From the NCBI RefSeq assembly GCF_003402535.2, contig NZ_AP025170.1:124001-188000 (forward strand): a DNA stretch of 64,000 bases. The letters are read 5' to 3'. A program made the translations under genes and the position numbers. This stretch comes from Cupriavidus sp. P-10 (GTDB lineage Bacteria; Pseudomonadota; Gammaproteobacteria; Burkholderiales; Burkholderiaceae). The notes under the pieces are model-generated. The model did no database searches. It worked only from the letters and a program-made list of their open reading frames with translations, and was not told the DNA's origin. Of the stretch, positions 10,934 to 21,757 are shown piece after piece (the first letter of the stretch is position 1; every line of letters starts with the position of its first letter).

Positions 10934-12346
10934 TTGGATCACCCGTCCCTTTTTCCAGGCGAAGCGCCGGCGCAGTCGCTAGGCCAGCGCAGCCGCAACG
11001 CGGTCTGGCACCCGTGCACGCGGCTGCGCCCCGATGACGATGCGCTGCCGCTGGCGATCGTGCGCGGCGAAGGCCCGTGGCTGTTCGATGCCGACGGCCG
11101 CCGCTATTTCGACGCCACCAGCTCGTGGTGGGTCAACCTGTTCGGCCACGCCAACCCGCGCATCAACGCCGCGCTGGCCAGCCAGCTGGAAACGCTCGAG
11201 CATGTGATGCTCGCCGGCTGCACGCATGCCCCCGCGGTGGAACTGGCCGAGCGCCTGTCCGCGCTGAGCGGCGGGGCGCTCGGCAATGTGTTCTACGCCT
11301 CGGACGGCGCTTCGGCGGTCGAGATCGCGCTCAAGATGAGCTTCCACTACTGGCGCAACACCGGTCTGCCGGCCAAGCGCGAGTTCGTCTGCCTGCGCAA
11401 TGGCTATCACGGCGAGACCGTGGGCGCATTGGCGGTGACCGACGTGGAAATCTTCCGCGACGCCTATGACCCGCTGATCCGCCGCGCCCACGTGGTGATG
11501 TCGCCCGACGCGCGCCAGGCCTTGCGCAGCGAATCGGCCGCCGACGTGTCCGCGCGCGCGCTGGCTGAACTGGAAGCGCTGCTGCGCGAGCGCGCCGGCC
11601 AGGTCGCCGCGCTGATCGTCGAGCCGCTGGTGCAGGGCGCCGCCGGCATGGCGATGCATGACCCGTCCTACCTCGACGGCGTGCGCGCACTGTGCGATCG
11701 CTATCGCGTCCACCTGATTGCCGACGAGATCGCGGTCGGCTGCGGGCGTACCGGCACCTTCTTCGCGTGGGAACAGTCGCGCGGCGAGGCCTCGGCCGAG
11801 ACGCCGCTGCCCGCGCATGCGTGGCCCGATTTCCTGTGCCTGTCCAAGGGCATCAGCGGCGGCTACCTGCCGCTGTCGCTGGTGCTGTCGCGCCCGGAGA
11901 TCCAGCGCGCCTTCGTCGCCGACGAACTCGCGCGCAGCTTCCTGCATTCGCATTCGTACACCGGCAACCCGCTGGCCTGCCGCGCCGCGCTGGCCACGCT
12001 CGACCTGTTCGAGCAGGACAACGTGATCGAACAGAACCGCCAGCGCGCCCGCTGGCTGGCCGACGCGATGGCGCCGCTGGCTGCCGACGCGCGCCTGCAG
12101 CACGTACGCCAGCGCGGCCTGATCTGGGCCGCCGATGTGCGCGACGATGTGGCCGGCGCGGAATTCTCATCGCGTTTCCACCATGCCGCGCGGGCGCGCG
12201 AGTTGCTGGTGCGGCCCATCGGCAACACGCTGTACGTGCTGCCGCCCTATGTATTCGATGCCGCGCAGGCAAGCTGGCTGGGCCAGCAACTGCTGGCCAC
12301 GCTCGACGATGTCACCACCAGCGCGGAGGTTCGCCATGCTGCTTGA
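10934..12346 (+). CDS. bioA: Adenosylmethionine-8-amino-7-oxononanoate aminotransferase BioA
   Basis: PLP enzyme that converts KAPA to DAPA in biotin synthesis with S-adenosylmethionine as amino donor. The 470-residue protein shows [16 protein letters not shown], the [13 protein letters not shown] segment, the [19 protein letters not shown]sp region and the PLP lysine in [13 protein letters not shown]. The start is TTG at 10934, behind a near-perfect AAAGGAGGG at about 7 bases; no ATG in frame gives the N-terminus [10 protein letters not shown] weak start codon with a strong ribosome binding site fits a low-flux cofactor pathway. The 3' end overlaps bioF by 11 bases. Confidence 0.95.
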   Translation: MDHPSLFPGEAPAQSLGQRSRNAVWHPCTRLRPDDDALPLAIVRGEGPWLFDADGRRYFDATSSWWVNLFGHANPRINAALASQLETLEHVMLAGCTHAPAVELAERLSALSGGALGNVFYASDGASAVEIALKMSFHYWRNTGLPAKREFVCLRNGYHGETVGALAVTDVEIFRDAYDPLIRRAHVVMSPDARQALRSESAADVSARALAELEALLRERAGQVAALIVEPLVQGAAGMAMHDPSYLDGVRALCDRYRVHLIADEIAVGCGRTGTFFAWEQSRGEASAETPLPAHAWPDFLCLSKGISGGYLPLSLVLSRPEIQRAFVADELARSFLHSHSYTGNPLACRAALATLDLFEQDNVIEQNRQRARWLADAMAPLAADARLQHVRQRGLIWAADVRDDVAGAEFSSRFHHAARARELLVRPIGNTLYVLPPYVFDAAQASWLGQQLLATLDDVTTSAEVRHAA

Positions 12347-13550
12347 ACAACTGAAACAGGCCGCCGCACAGCGCCAGCAACTGGCCCTGACGCGCCGCCG
12401 CCGCATCGCGCACACCGCGTGCGCGCCGCACCAGGCCGTGGGCGCCGTCGATGCGCAACCGCAGCCGCTGCTGACTTTCTGCAGCAACGATTACATGGGA
12501 CTGGCCAACCATCCGAAGGTGATCGCCGCGCTGGCGGAAGGCGCGCACCGCTACGGCGCCGGCAGCGGCGCGTCGCATTTGGTCAGCGGCCATTCGCTGG
12601 CGCATGCGCAGCTGGAGGAAGAACTGGCACGCTGGTTCGCGCCGCATATCCCGCACGCGCAGACGCTGTACTTCTGCACCGGCTACATGGCCAACATGGC
12701 GGTGCTGACCGCGCTGGGCACGGCGGGCGCAACGCTTTTCTGCGAATCGCTCAACCATGCCTCGCTGATCGACGGCGCCCGGCTGGCACGCGCCGACGTG
12801 CAGCGCTACCCGCATTGCGACACCGCCGCGCTGGAAGCGCTGCTGGCGGCCAGCACCAGCGAGCGCAAGCTGATCGTCACCGACAGCGTGTTCAGCATGG
12901 ACGGCAATGTCGCACCGCTGCGCCAGCTGCTGGCGCTGGCCGAGCGCTACGACGCGTGGATCATCGTCGATGACGCGCATGGCTTCGGCGTGCTGGGCGA
13001 GCAGGGCCACGGCGTGCTGGAAGCGCTGGGACTGTCGTCCGAGCGCTTTATCTATATCGGCACGCTGGGCAAGGCAGCCGGCGTGGCGGGCGCATTCGTC
13101 GCCGCGCATGAGACCGTGATCGAGCACCTGGTCAACACCGCGCGGCCATACATCTACACCACGGCCGCGCCGCCGGCGGTGGCGCATGCGCTGCTGGCCA
13201 GCCTGGCGATCATCGAAGGCGAGGAAGGCCGGCAACGCCGTGCGCAACTGACGCGCTGCATCGCGCTGCTGCGCGAGGGGCTGGCACGGCTGGCCGCCAG
13301 CGCCGGCTGGTCGCTGGGCGAGAGCCAGACCGCGATCCAGCCGCTGATCATTGGCGACAACGCCGCGTCGCTGGCACTGTCGGCGGCACTGGAGGCCGGC
13401 GGCATCCGCGTCGGCGCGATCCGGCCGCCGACCGTGCCGGAAGGCACGGCGCGGCTGCGCATCACGCTGTGCGCCGCGCATGACGAGGCCGACGTGCGTC
13501 GCCTGCTCGACGCCCTGTCCGAGGCGATGCCGCGCAAGGAGGCAGCATGA
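12336..13550 (+). CDS. bioF: 8-amino-7-oxononanoate synthase BioF
   Basis: PLP-dependent decarboxylative condensation of pimeloyl-ACP/CoA with alanine, the first dedicated ring-forming step of biotin synthesis. The 404 residues include [27 protein letters not shown], the [14 protein letters not shown] and [14 protein letters not shown] cofactor motifs, and the PLP lysine in [12 protein letters not shown]. The start at 12336 lies inside the end of bioA (11-base overlap), and the stop overlaps bioD by four bases, so the operon is translationally coupled throughout. Confidence 0.95.
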   Translation: MLLEQLKQAAAQRQQLALTRRRRIAHTACAPHQAVGAVDAQPQPLLTFCSNDYMGLANHPKVIAALAEGAHRYGAGSGASHLVSGHSLAHAQLEEELARWFAPHIPHAQTLYFCTGYMANMAVLTALGTAGATLFCESLNHASLIDGARLARADVQRYPHCDTAALEALLAASTSERKLIVTDSVFSMDGNVAPLRQLLALAERYDAWIIVDDAHGFGVLGEQGHGVLEALGLSSERFIYIGTLGKAAGVAGAFVAAHETVIEHLVNTARPYIYTTAAPPAVAHALLASLAIIEGEEGRQRRAQLTRCIALLREGLARLAASAGWSLGESQTAIQPLIIGDNAASLALSAALEAGGIRVGAIRPPTVPEGTARLRITLCAAHDEADVRRLLDALSEAMPRKEAA

Positions 13551-14284
13551 TCGCCCCGCGCAACTTCGCCTGCTTCGTCACCGGCACCGATACCGGCGTC
13601 GGCAAGACCCACGCCAGCGCCACGCTGCTGCATGCGTTGAACGGCGCCGGCTACCGCAGCGCGGGCATGAAGCCCGTCGCCAGCGGCAGCGACTGGCGCG
13701 ACGGCCACTGGCACAACGACGACGTGGCGCAGTTGCGCGCCGCCAGCTCCGTGACGGTGCCGCTCGGCCATACCTGCCCGTTCCTGCTGCGCACGCCGTG
13801 CTCGCCGCACCTGGCCGCGGCGCAGGAAGGGGTGCGCATCACCCGCGCGCCGATCCGCGCCGCCTTCGACGCGCTGCGCCAGCAGGCCGACGCCGTGGTG
13901 GTGGAGGGCGTGGGCGGTTTCCACGTCCCGCTTGATGCCGGCGCCGTGCGCTGGAGCACCGCCGACCTGGCCGTGATGCTGGGCCTGCCGGTGGTGATGG
14001 TGGTCGGTATCCGCCTCGGCTGTCTCAACCACGCCGTGCTCACCGCCGAAGCGATCCGCGCGCGCGGCCTGTTGCTGGCCGGCTGGATCGCCAACCGGAT
14101 CGATCCCGACATGCTGCTCGCCGACGAGAACATCGCCACGCTGCATGCATCGCTGGACGCGCCGTGTCTGGGCGAGCTGCCCTGGCAACTGGAGCCCGCC
14201 GCCGCCGCGACACGCCTCGACCTCGCTCCGCTGTTCGCCGCCACCGCCAAATCCCAGGCCGAGGCCGCCGGCCTTGCCGCCTGA
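13547..14284 (+). CDS. bioD: Dethiobiotin synthetase BioD
   Basis: ATP-dependent carboxylation and ring closure of DAPA to dethiobiotin. It has 245 residues with the P-loop [16 protein letters not shown] near residue 12, the MKPVASGS substrate loop (Lys near residue 40) and the [12 protein letters not shown] switch segment. The ATG overlaps the bioF stop. The next gene, bioB, begins 23 bases downstream, so all four bio genes are very likely one transcript. Confidence 0.95.
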   Translation: MIAPRNFACFVTGTDTGVGKTHASATLLHALNGAGYRSAGMKPVASGSDWRDGHWHNDDVAQLRAASSVTVPLGHTCPFLLRTPCSPHLAAAQEGVRITRAPIRAAFDALRQQADAVVVEGVGGFHVPLDAGAVRWSTADLAVMLGLPVVMVVGIRLGCLNHAVLTAEAIRARGLLLAGWIANRIDPDMLLADENIATLHASLDAPCLGELPWQLEPAAAATRLDLAPLFAATAKSQAEAAGLAA

Positions 14285-14307
14285 ACCAGAATTCGACTGA
14301 AAAAAAC

Positions 14308-15330
14308 ATGACCCAAGCCCACACCGTTACCACCATCTCCGCCGATTCGCTGCGCCAGACCGCACGCCAGCACGCATTGCCTGACGACGCCAAATGGCGC
14401 GTCGACGACGTCGCCGCGCTGTTCGCGCTGCCGTTCAACGACCTGCTGTTCCGCGCCCAGCAGGTGCATCGCGAGAATTTCGACGCCAACACCGTGCAGC
14501 TGTCGACGCTGCTGTCGATCAAGACCGGCGGCTGCGAGGAGGATTGCGGCTATTGCCCGCAGAGCGCGCACCACGATGCCGGCGTCAAGGCCGAGAAGCT
14601 GATGCCGCTGGACGAGGTGCTGGACGCCGCGCGCGCCGCCAAGGCCAACGGCGCCACGCGCTTCTGCATGGGCGCTGCCTGGCGCAGCCCCAAGGACCGC
14701 CACCTGGAGCCGGTGATGGACATGGTGCGCGAGGTCAAGGCGATGGGCCTGGAAACCTGCGTCACGCTCGGCATGCTCAAGGCCGAGCAGGCGCAGCAGC
14801 TCAAGGACGCCGGGCTGGACTACTACAACCACAACCTGGATACCTCGCCTGAGTTCTACGGCAAGATCATCACCACGCGCACCTACCAGGACCGGCTCGA
14901 CACCATCGGCCATGTGCGCGACGCCGGCATCAACGTCTGCTGCGGCGGCATCGTCGGCATGGGCGAATCGCGCGAGGCGCGCGCGGGCCTGATCGCGCAG
15001 CTGGCCAATATGGACCCGTATCCGGAGTCGGTGCCCATCAACAACCTGGTCCAGGTCGAAGGCACGCCGCTGGCCGGCACCGAGGCGCTGGACCCGTTCG
15101 AGTTCGTCCGCACCATCGCGGTGGCCCGCATCACCATGCCGGGTGCCATGGTGCGCCTGTCCGCCGGCCGCGAGGCCATGGACGAAGCCTTGCAGGCGCT
15201 GTGCTTCATGGCCGGCGCCAATTCCATCTTCTACGGCGAAAAGCTGCTGACCACCGGCAACCCGCAGGCCGACCGCGATCGCGCCCTGCTGGCCCGCCTG
15301 GACATCCGCGCGGAGGGTTACGCCGGGTAG
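14308..15330 (+). CDS. bioB: Biotin synthase BioB
   Basis: Radical-SAM enzyme that inserts sulfur into dethiobiotin. It has 340 residues. The radical-SAM cysteines Cys76, Cys80 and Cys83 lie in [17 protein letters not shown]. Downstream, [32 protein letters not shown]-like [12 protein letters not shown] and the [12 protein letters not shown] arginine of the 2Fe-2S site are all present. The start at 14308 (MTQAHTVTT) follows AAAAAAAC with only a weak ribosome binding site. No end-of-operon terminator is obvious before liuD. Confidence 0.96.
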   Translation: MTQAHTVTTISADSLRQTARQHALPDDAKWRVDDVAALFALPFNDLLFRAQQVHRENFDANTVQLSTLLSIKTGGCEEDCGYCPQSAHHDAGVKAEKLMPLDEVLDAARAAKANGATRFCMGAAWRSPKDRHLEPVMDMVREVKAMGLETCVTLGMLKAEQAQQLKDAGLDYYNHNLDTSPEFYGKIITTRTYQDRLDTIGHVRDAGINVCCGGIVGMGESREARAGLIAQLANMDPYPESVPINNLVQVEGTPLAGTEALDPFEFVRTIAVARITMPGAMVRLSAGREAMDEALQALCFMAGANSIFYGEKLLTTGNPQADRDRALLARLDIRAEGYAG

Positions 15331-15428
15331 TTGCGCGGGGAAGTTACGCGATAAAGCGACATCGGAAATAACCCATTGGACATCTCCCCGCCGTAAGATG
15401 CCGATAACGGCATAACAAGGAGGGAGCC

Positions 15429-17444
<2,016 letters not shown>

Positions 17445-17461
17445 TAAGGAGCGCGCACGAC

Positions 17462-17486
17462 GGGGTCTGGCCCGAAGCCTGACCCC
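17462..17486 (+). terminator. Hairpin after liuD
   Basis: GGGGTC and GACCCC arms plus inner GGC/GCC enclose a CCGAA loop, 17 bases after the liuD stop. The stem is stable, but no T-tract follows, so it may be a weak terminator or a processing/stability hairpin. Confidence 0.45.
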
Positions 17487-17600
17487 GATCGCATTCCTCT
17501 GCCAGAATAGCCTTTTGAGCGATCAATGCCTGCCGTCAATCCCGCACACGCGGAAACGGCACGGACGCCGCTTCTCCCCCGCAATATCCCTGGAGACAAA

Positions 17601-18542
17601 ATGAAGTTGCAGTTGTACGTCCCCGACGGCCGCTATGACCCGTGGATCGAAGGCTTTGCCGAAGCCCTGCCTGAAGCCGAATGCCTGACCTGGGAGGGCA
17701 GCCGCGACGAGCCAGCCGACTATGCCGTGGTCTGGCGCCCGCCTGTGGAAATGCTGCGCGGCCGCACCGACCTGAAGGCGGTGTTCAACCTCGGTGCCGG
17801 TGTCGACGGCATCCTGCGGCTGCGCGACGAAGCGCCCGATGCGCTGCCCGCCGGCGTGCCGATCGTGCGGCTGGACGATGCCGGCATGGCCGCGCAGATG
17901 GCCGAGTACGTCACCGCCGCCGTGCTGCGCTATTTCCGCAAGCTCGACGCCTATGAGGCGCAGGAGCGCGCCGGCAACTGGAAATTCCTCAAGCCGCATC
18001 GCCGCGCCGACTTCACCATCGGCGTGATGGGCGTGGGCACGCTCGGCACGCATATCGCCCGCACGCTGGCCGGCTTCGGCTTCCCGGTGCGAGGCTGGAG
18101 CCGCACCGCGCGCGCGATCGAAGGCGTCAGCGGTTTCTACGGCGATGCGGGGCAGGCGCCGTTCCTGGACGGCCTGCGCGTGCTGGTCAATGTGCTGCCG
18201 CTGACACCGCAGACCGAGAACATCTTGAATGCCGGCCTGTTCGCGCGACTGGCGCAGGGCGCCTATGTGATCAACGTGGCGCGGGGGCAGCACCTGGTCG
18301 AGGAAGACCTGCTGGCCGCGGTGCAGTCCGGCCAGCTCGGGGGCGCCACGCTCGACGTGTTCCGCACCGAGCCGCTGCCGGCCGACCATCCGTTCTGGCA
18401 GGAGCCCCGCATCACGGTGACGCCGCATATCTCGGCGCTGACGCTGCGCGAGGACAGCATCGCCCAGATCGCCGGCAAGATCCGCGCGCTGCGCGCGAAC
18501 CAGCCGATTGCCGGCGTGGTCGACTTGCAGCGCGGGTACTGA
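17601..18542 (+). CDS. ghrA: 2-hydroxyacid dehydrogenase, glyoxylate/hydroxypyruvate reductase A type
   Basis: NAD(P)H-dependent reduction of glyoxylate or hydroxypyruvate is the likely reaction. The 313-residue protein has the GhrA-like N-terminus (LYVPDGRYDPWIEGF), the Rossmann motif GVMGVGTLGTHIA near residue 140, the catalytic Arg in NVARGQHLVEE, the Glu in FRTEPLPADHPFW, and the His in TPHISALT. The start ATG at 17601 follows CCTGGAGACAAA; an in-frame ATG at 17526 lacks a ribosome binding site. The gene sits between liuD and liuE but is not part of leucine catabolism as known. Substrate within the GhrA group is inferred. Confidence 0.85.
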   Translation: MKLQLYVPDGRYDPWIEGFAEALPEAECLTWEGSRDEPADYAVVWRPPVEMLRGRTDLKAVFNLGAGVDGILRLRDEAPDALPAGVPIVRLDDAGMAAQMAEYVTAAVLRYFRKLDAYEAQERAGNWKFLKPHRRADFTIGVMGVGTLGTHIARTLAGFGFPVRGWSRTARAIEGVSGFYGDAGQAPFLDGLRVLVNVLPLTPQTENILNAGLFARLAQGAYVINVARGQHLVEEDLLAAVQSGQLGGATLDVFRTEPLPADHPFWQEPRITVTPHISALTLREDSIAQIAGKIRALRANQPIAGVVDLQRGY

Positions 18543-18596
18543 ACCCGGCTGCTGAGCACGGCACCCCACATAACGAACAAAGGACAGGAGACGGCA

Positions 18597-19532
18597 ATGA
18601 CCATCCCGAACTACGTGAAGATCGTCGAAGTCGGCCCGCGCGACGGCCTGCAAAATGAAAAGGCCATGGTGCCGACCGACGTCAAGGTCGCGCTGGTCAA
18701 CCAGCTGACCGATGCCGGCTTCGTCAATATCGAGGCTGCATCGTTTGTCTCGCCCAAGTGGGTGCCGCAGATGGCCGATGGCGCCGACGTGATGGCGCGC
18801 ATCCAGCGCCGGCCCGGCACGCTGTACTCGGTGCTGACGCCGAACATGAAGGGTTTCGAAGGCGCGGTCGCCGCCGGCGCCGACGAGGTGGTGATCTTCG
18901 GCGCCGCCAGCGAGGCGTTTTCGCAGAAGAACATCAACTGCTCGATCGCCGAGTCGATCCAGCGCTTCGAGCCGGTCGCAGCCGCGGCGAAAGAGAAGGG
19001 CGTGCGCCTGCGCGGCAGCATCTCGTGCGCGCTGGGCTGTCCCTACCAGGGCGAGGTCCCGGTCAGCGCCGTGGTCGACGTGGTGCGCCGCATGCGCGAG
19101 CTGGGCTGCGACGAGATCGATATCGCCGACACCATCGGCGTGGGCACTCCGGTGCGCGTGCAGGAAGTGATGCGCGCCGCCTCGGCGGAGTTTGCGATCG
19201 ACCGGCTCTCAGGCCATTTCCACGATACCTACGGCCAGGCGCTGTCCAACATCCTGGCCAGCCTGGAAGTCGGCATCGCGATCTTCCACGCGTCGGTCGC
19301 CGGTCTGGGCGGTTGCCCGTATGCGAAGGGCGCGACCGGCAACGTGGCCACCGAAGATGTGCTGTACATGCTGCACGGCATGGGCATCCATACCGGCATC
19401 GATCTGGAAGCGGTGGTGCGCACCGGCGACTACATCTCACAGTCGATCGGCCGCGCCAACAGTTCGCGCGTGGGCCGGGCGCTGCTGACCAAATGGGCCG
19501 CCGCCAGCGATGCGGCGCCCGCCTGCGTCTGA
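18597..19532 (+). CDS. liuE: Hydroxymethylglutaryl-CoA lyase
   Basis: Cleaves HMG-CoA to acetyl-CoA and acetoacetate, the last step of leucine degradation. This 311-residue TIM-barrel shows VEVGPRDGLQNEK near residue 11 (metal-binding Asp and catalytic Arg), FVSPKWVPQMAD, the SISCALGCPYQG segment, GHFHDTYGQALSN with metal-binding His residues, and the signature GLGGCPYAKGATGNVATED with the catalytic Cys. Start ATG at 18597 follows AGGACAGGAGACGGCA. With liuB, liuC and liuD it completes the lower branch of the pathway. Confidence 0.95.
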   Translation: MTIPNYVKIVEVGPRDGLQNEKAMVPTDVKVALVNQLTDAGFVNIEAASFVSPKWVPQMADGADVMARIQRRPGTLYSVLTPNMKGFEGAVAAGADEVVIFGAASEAFSQKNINCSIAESIQRFEPVAAAAKEKGVRLRGSISCALGCPYQGEVPVSAVVDVVRRMRELGCDEIDIADTIGVGTPVRVQEVMRAASAEFAIDRLSGHFHDTYGQALSNILASLEVGIAIFHASVAGLGGCPYAKGATGNVATEDVLYMLHGMGIHTGIDLEAVVRTGDYISQSIGRANSSRVGRALLTKWAAASDAAPACV

Positions 19533-19554
19533 GCACAGGGAATAAGGAGAACGC

Positions 19555-20055
19555 ATGACGGCAAGTAACGAAGCGCTGCCCGAATCCGCGCAGCGCGTGG
19601 CGGACCTGCTGGCCGGGCTCGGGCACGACCGCCCGGTGGTGATGCTGCCCGCCACCGGCAAGACCTCCGCCGAAGCGGCGGCGGGGCTGGGCTGCAGCGT
19701 GGCGGAGATCGCCAAGTCGATCATCTTCCGCCGCGTCGAGGACGATGCGCCGGTGCTGGTGATCGCCAGCGGCAGCAACCGCGTCGACGAGGCCAAGGTG
19801 GCCGCGCGCGTGGGCGCGCTGGGCAAGGCCGATGCGCGCTTCGTGCGCGAGAAGACCGGCTATGCCATCGGCGGCGTCTGCCCGATCGGCCATGCGGTGG
19901 CGCCGGTGATGCTGCTCGACCAGGACCTGTTTCGGTACGACAGCCTGTGGGCCGCCGCCGGACATCCGCACGCGGTGTTCAACCTGACGCCGCGGCAGCT
20001 GCAGCAGATGACCGGCGCGGAAGTTGCCGACGTGGCCGCCGGAGCGCCGGCGTGA
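19555..20055 (+). CDS. YbaK/EbsC-family aminoacyl-tRNA deacylase
   Basis: Free-standing editing domain (166 residues), related to the ProRS INS domain, that hydrolyses mischarged tRNA such as Cys- or Ala-tRNA(Pro). The conserved lysine region AEIAKSIIFR is near residue 52, followed by the family motif GYAIGGVCPIGH near residue 100 and the terminal FNLTPRQLQQMTG. It starts 22 bases after liuE and overlaps the next gene's GTG start (GTGA), so it leads a coupled group of four small genes unrelated in function to leucine breakdown. Confidence 0.87.
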   Translation: MTASNEALPESAQRVADLLAGLGHDRPVVMLPATGKTSAEAAAGLGCSVAEIAKSIIFRRVEDDAPVLVIASGSNRVDEAKVAARVGALGKADARFVREKTGYAIGGVCPIGHAVAPVMLLDQDLFRYDSLWAAAGHPHAVFNLTPRQLQQMTGAEVADVAAGAPA

Positions 20056-20486
20056 GCCCCGGGCTACGTGCAGGGCTGAGCTTCAGCTGGCAATACACGG
20101 TGCCGCCCAAGGCCACCGTGCCGCGCCTGTACGACGATATCCCCTGCTGCCCGGAGATGCCCGACGTGCTGGCCACCGGCTACATGGTTGGCATCATGGA
20201 ATGCGCCTGCCTGCAGATGCTGCGCGAGCACCTGGACTGGCCGCGCGAGCAGTCGCTCGGCACGCTGGTCAGCTTCTCGCACCTGGCGCCGACGCCGCCG
20301 GGCATGACGGTGACGGTCAAGGGCCAGCTGGTCGAGGTGGACGGACGCCGCCTGCGCTTTGAACTGAGTGCCTGGGACGGCGAGGACAAGATCTCGGAGG
20401 GCGTGCACGAGCGCCACCTGATCGACGCGGGCCGCTTCAACGAAAAGGTGGCGGCCAAGGCGGCGCGCCAGGCAAAGCATGCCTGA
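20052..20486 (+). CDS. Hotdog-fold thioesterase, fluoroacetyl-CoA thioesterase (FlK)-like
   Basis: Probable acyl-CoA thioesterase of 144 residues, beginning at a GTG that overlaps the preceding stop. The catalytic positions of FlK appear conserved: Thr in LATGYMVGIMECACL, Glu in the same stretch, and His in FSHLAPTPPGMTV. In most bacteria these proteins are uncharacterised and probably hydrolyse small acyl-CoAs; the fluoroacetyl specificity of FlK should not be assumed. The 3' end overlaps the DUF1289 gene by eight bases. Confidence 0.8.
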   Translation: MSPGLRAGLSFSWQYTVPPKATVPRLYDDIPCCPEMPDVLATGYMVGIMECACLQMLREHLDWPREQSLGTLVSFSHLAPTPPGMTVTVKGQLVEVDGRRLRFELSAWDGEDKISEGVHERHLIDAGRFNEKVAAKAARQAKHA

Positions 20487-20742
20487 AGCGCGCGCATCTG
20501 CGACGCTTGCGGCATTGGCCGCGGAGCTCGCGGCACAGGCCGCCCGGCTGGCAACGCCGGTGCCCTCGCCGTGCCGCAACGTCTGCCGCATGGATGCGGC
20601 CAGCGGCTACTGCGAGGGCTGCCTGCGTACCATCGAAGAGATTGCCGGCTGGTCATCGGCCGGCGACGAAGACAAGCGCCGCATCTGGGCGCAACTGCCC
20701 CAGCGCGCCGCCTGGCTGGCGGGCGAGGAGACACCCCCTTGA
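20479..20742 (+). CDS. DUF1289 protein (cysteine-containing small protein)
   Basis: Small protein (87 residues). An alanine-rich helical N-terminus is followed by the DUF1289 signature PCRNVCRMDAASGYCEGCLR and EIAGW, giving four conserved cysteines that could bind a metal or an Fe-S cluster. Function is unknown. It overlaps the genes on both sides (8 bases with the thioesterase, 4 with the MBL-fold gene), indicating a tightly coupled operon. Confidence 0.85.
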   Translation: MPEARASATLAALAAELAAQAARLATPVPSPCRNVCRMDAASGYCEGCLRTIEEIAGWSSAGDEDKRRIWAQLPQRAAWLAGEETPP

Positions 20743-21668
20743 GCGAAGCATCGATGCCGACGTTGCCCGAGACCATGCGCGTGTTCGAGCGCGGCTGGCT
20801 GTCGGCCAACAACATCCTGTTCGTCGATGGCGACGATACCGCGCTGGTCGACACCGGCTACGTCAGCCATGCACCGCAGACCGTGGCGCTGGTGGCCTCA
20901 GCGCTGCAGGGCCGGCCGCTGGCTCGCATCCTCAACACCCACCTGCATTCCGATCACTGCGGCGGCAATGCCGCGCTGCAGGCGCGCTGGCAACCGCGCA
21001 CCGCGATTCCCGCTGCCGAAGCCGCGGCCGTGGCCGCGTGGGACACCGAGGCACTTACCTACCGCGCCACCGGGCAGCAGTGCGACCGCTTCGGCTTCGA
21101 CAGCGTGCTGCACGACGGCGATGCGGTGACGCTGGGCGGCATGGAATGGCGGGTTGTGGCCGCGCCTGGCCATGATCCGCATGCGGTGATGCTGTTCGCG
21201 CCGGGGCCGCGCATTTTGATTTCCGGCGATGCGTTGTGGGAAAACGGCTTCGGCGTGATCTTTCCCGAGCTGGAAGGCGAGAGCGGCTTCACCGAGCAGG
21301 CGGCGGTGCTGGCACGCATCGCGGAGCTGGATGCGCGGCTGGTGATTCCCGGCCACGGACGCATGTTCACCGACGTGGTCCCTGCGGTCGAGCGCGCCAC
21401 CGCCAGGCTGCGCCACCTCAGCGCCGATCCCGCGCGCAATGCCAGCCATGCGGTCAAGGTGCTGGTGAAGTTCAAGCTGCTGGAGCAGCAGCGGATGACG
21501 CAGGCGGAACTGGCGCAGTGGATGGCGGAGGCGCCGTTGATGGTGCGGATCCGCGACCGGTTCATGCCGGGGCAGGAGATGGCGGAGATTTCCGCGCAGA
21601 CGGTGCGGGCGCTGGTGGGCGCCGGGGCGTTGGCGGTGGAAGGGGAGTGGGTGGTGAATCGGGATTGA
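20739..21668 (+). CDS. Metallo-beta-lactamase-fold hydrolase
   Basis: Zinc-dependent hydrolase of 309 residues. The metal-binding motif HLHSDHCGGN (HxHxDH type) is near residue 68, with further ligands in APGHDPHAVM and VIPGHGRMF. The C-terminal winged-helix-like tail (QRMTQAELAQWM) resembles the LACTB2/RNase Z-like group. TTG at 20739, overlapping the previous stop as TTGA and preceded by GAGGAGAC, is preferred; ATG at 20754 (MPTLPETM) is the alternative. It may be a thioester or glyoxalase-II-like hydrolase; substrate unknown. It is the last gene before a convergent gene. Confidence 0.85.
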   Translation: MSEASMPTLPETMRVFERGWLSANNILFVDGDDTALVDTGYVSHAPQTVALVASALQGRPLARILNTHLHSDHCGGNAALQARWQPRTAIPAAEAAAVAAWDTEALTYRATGQQCDRFGFDSVLHDGDAVTLGGMEWRVVAAPGHDPHAVMLFAPGPRILISGDALWENGFGVIFPELEGESGFTEQAAVLARIAELDARLVIPGHGRMFTDVVPAVERATARLRHLSADPARNASHAVKVLVKFKLLEQQRMTQAELAQWMAEAPLMVRIRDRFMPGQEMAEISAQTVRALVGAGALAVEGEWVVNRD

Positions 21669-21757
21669 GGTGGTTGCAGGCCTTCGCGATTGAAAGCGCC
21701 TGCAGGCGCCTCAACGAAGTCCTGCCAGCCTCTAAGCCGCCAAGCCCCCAAGCGGCC

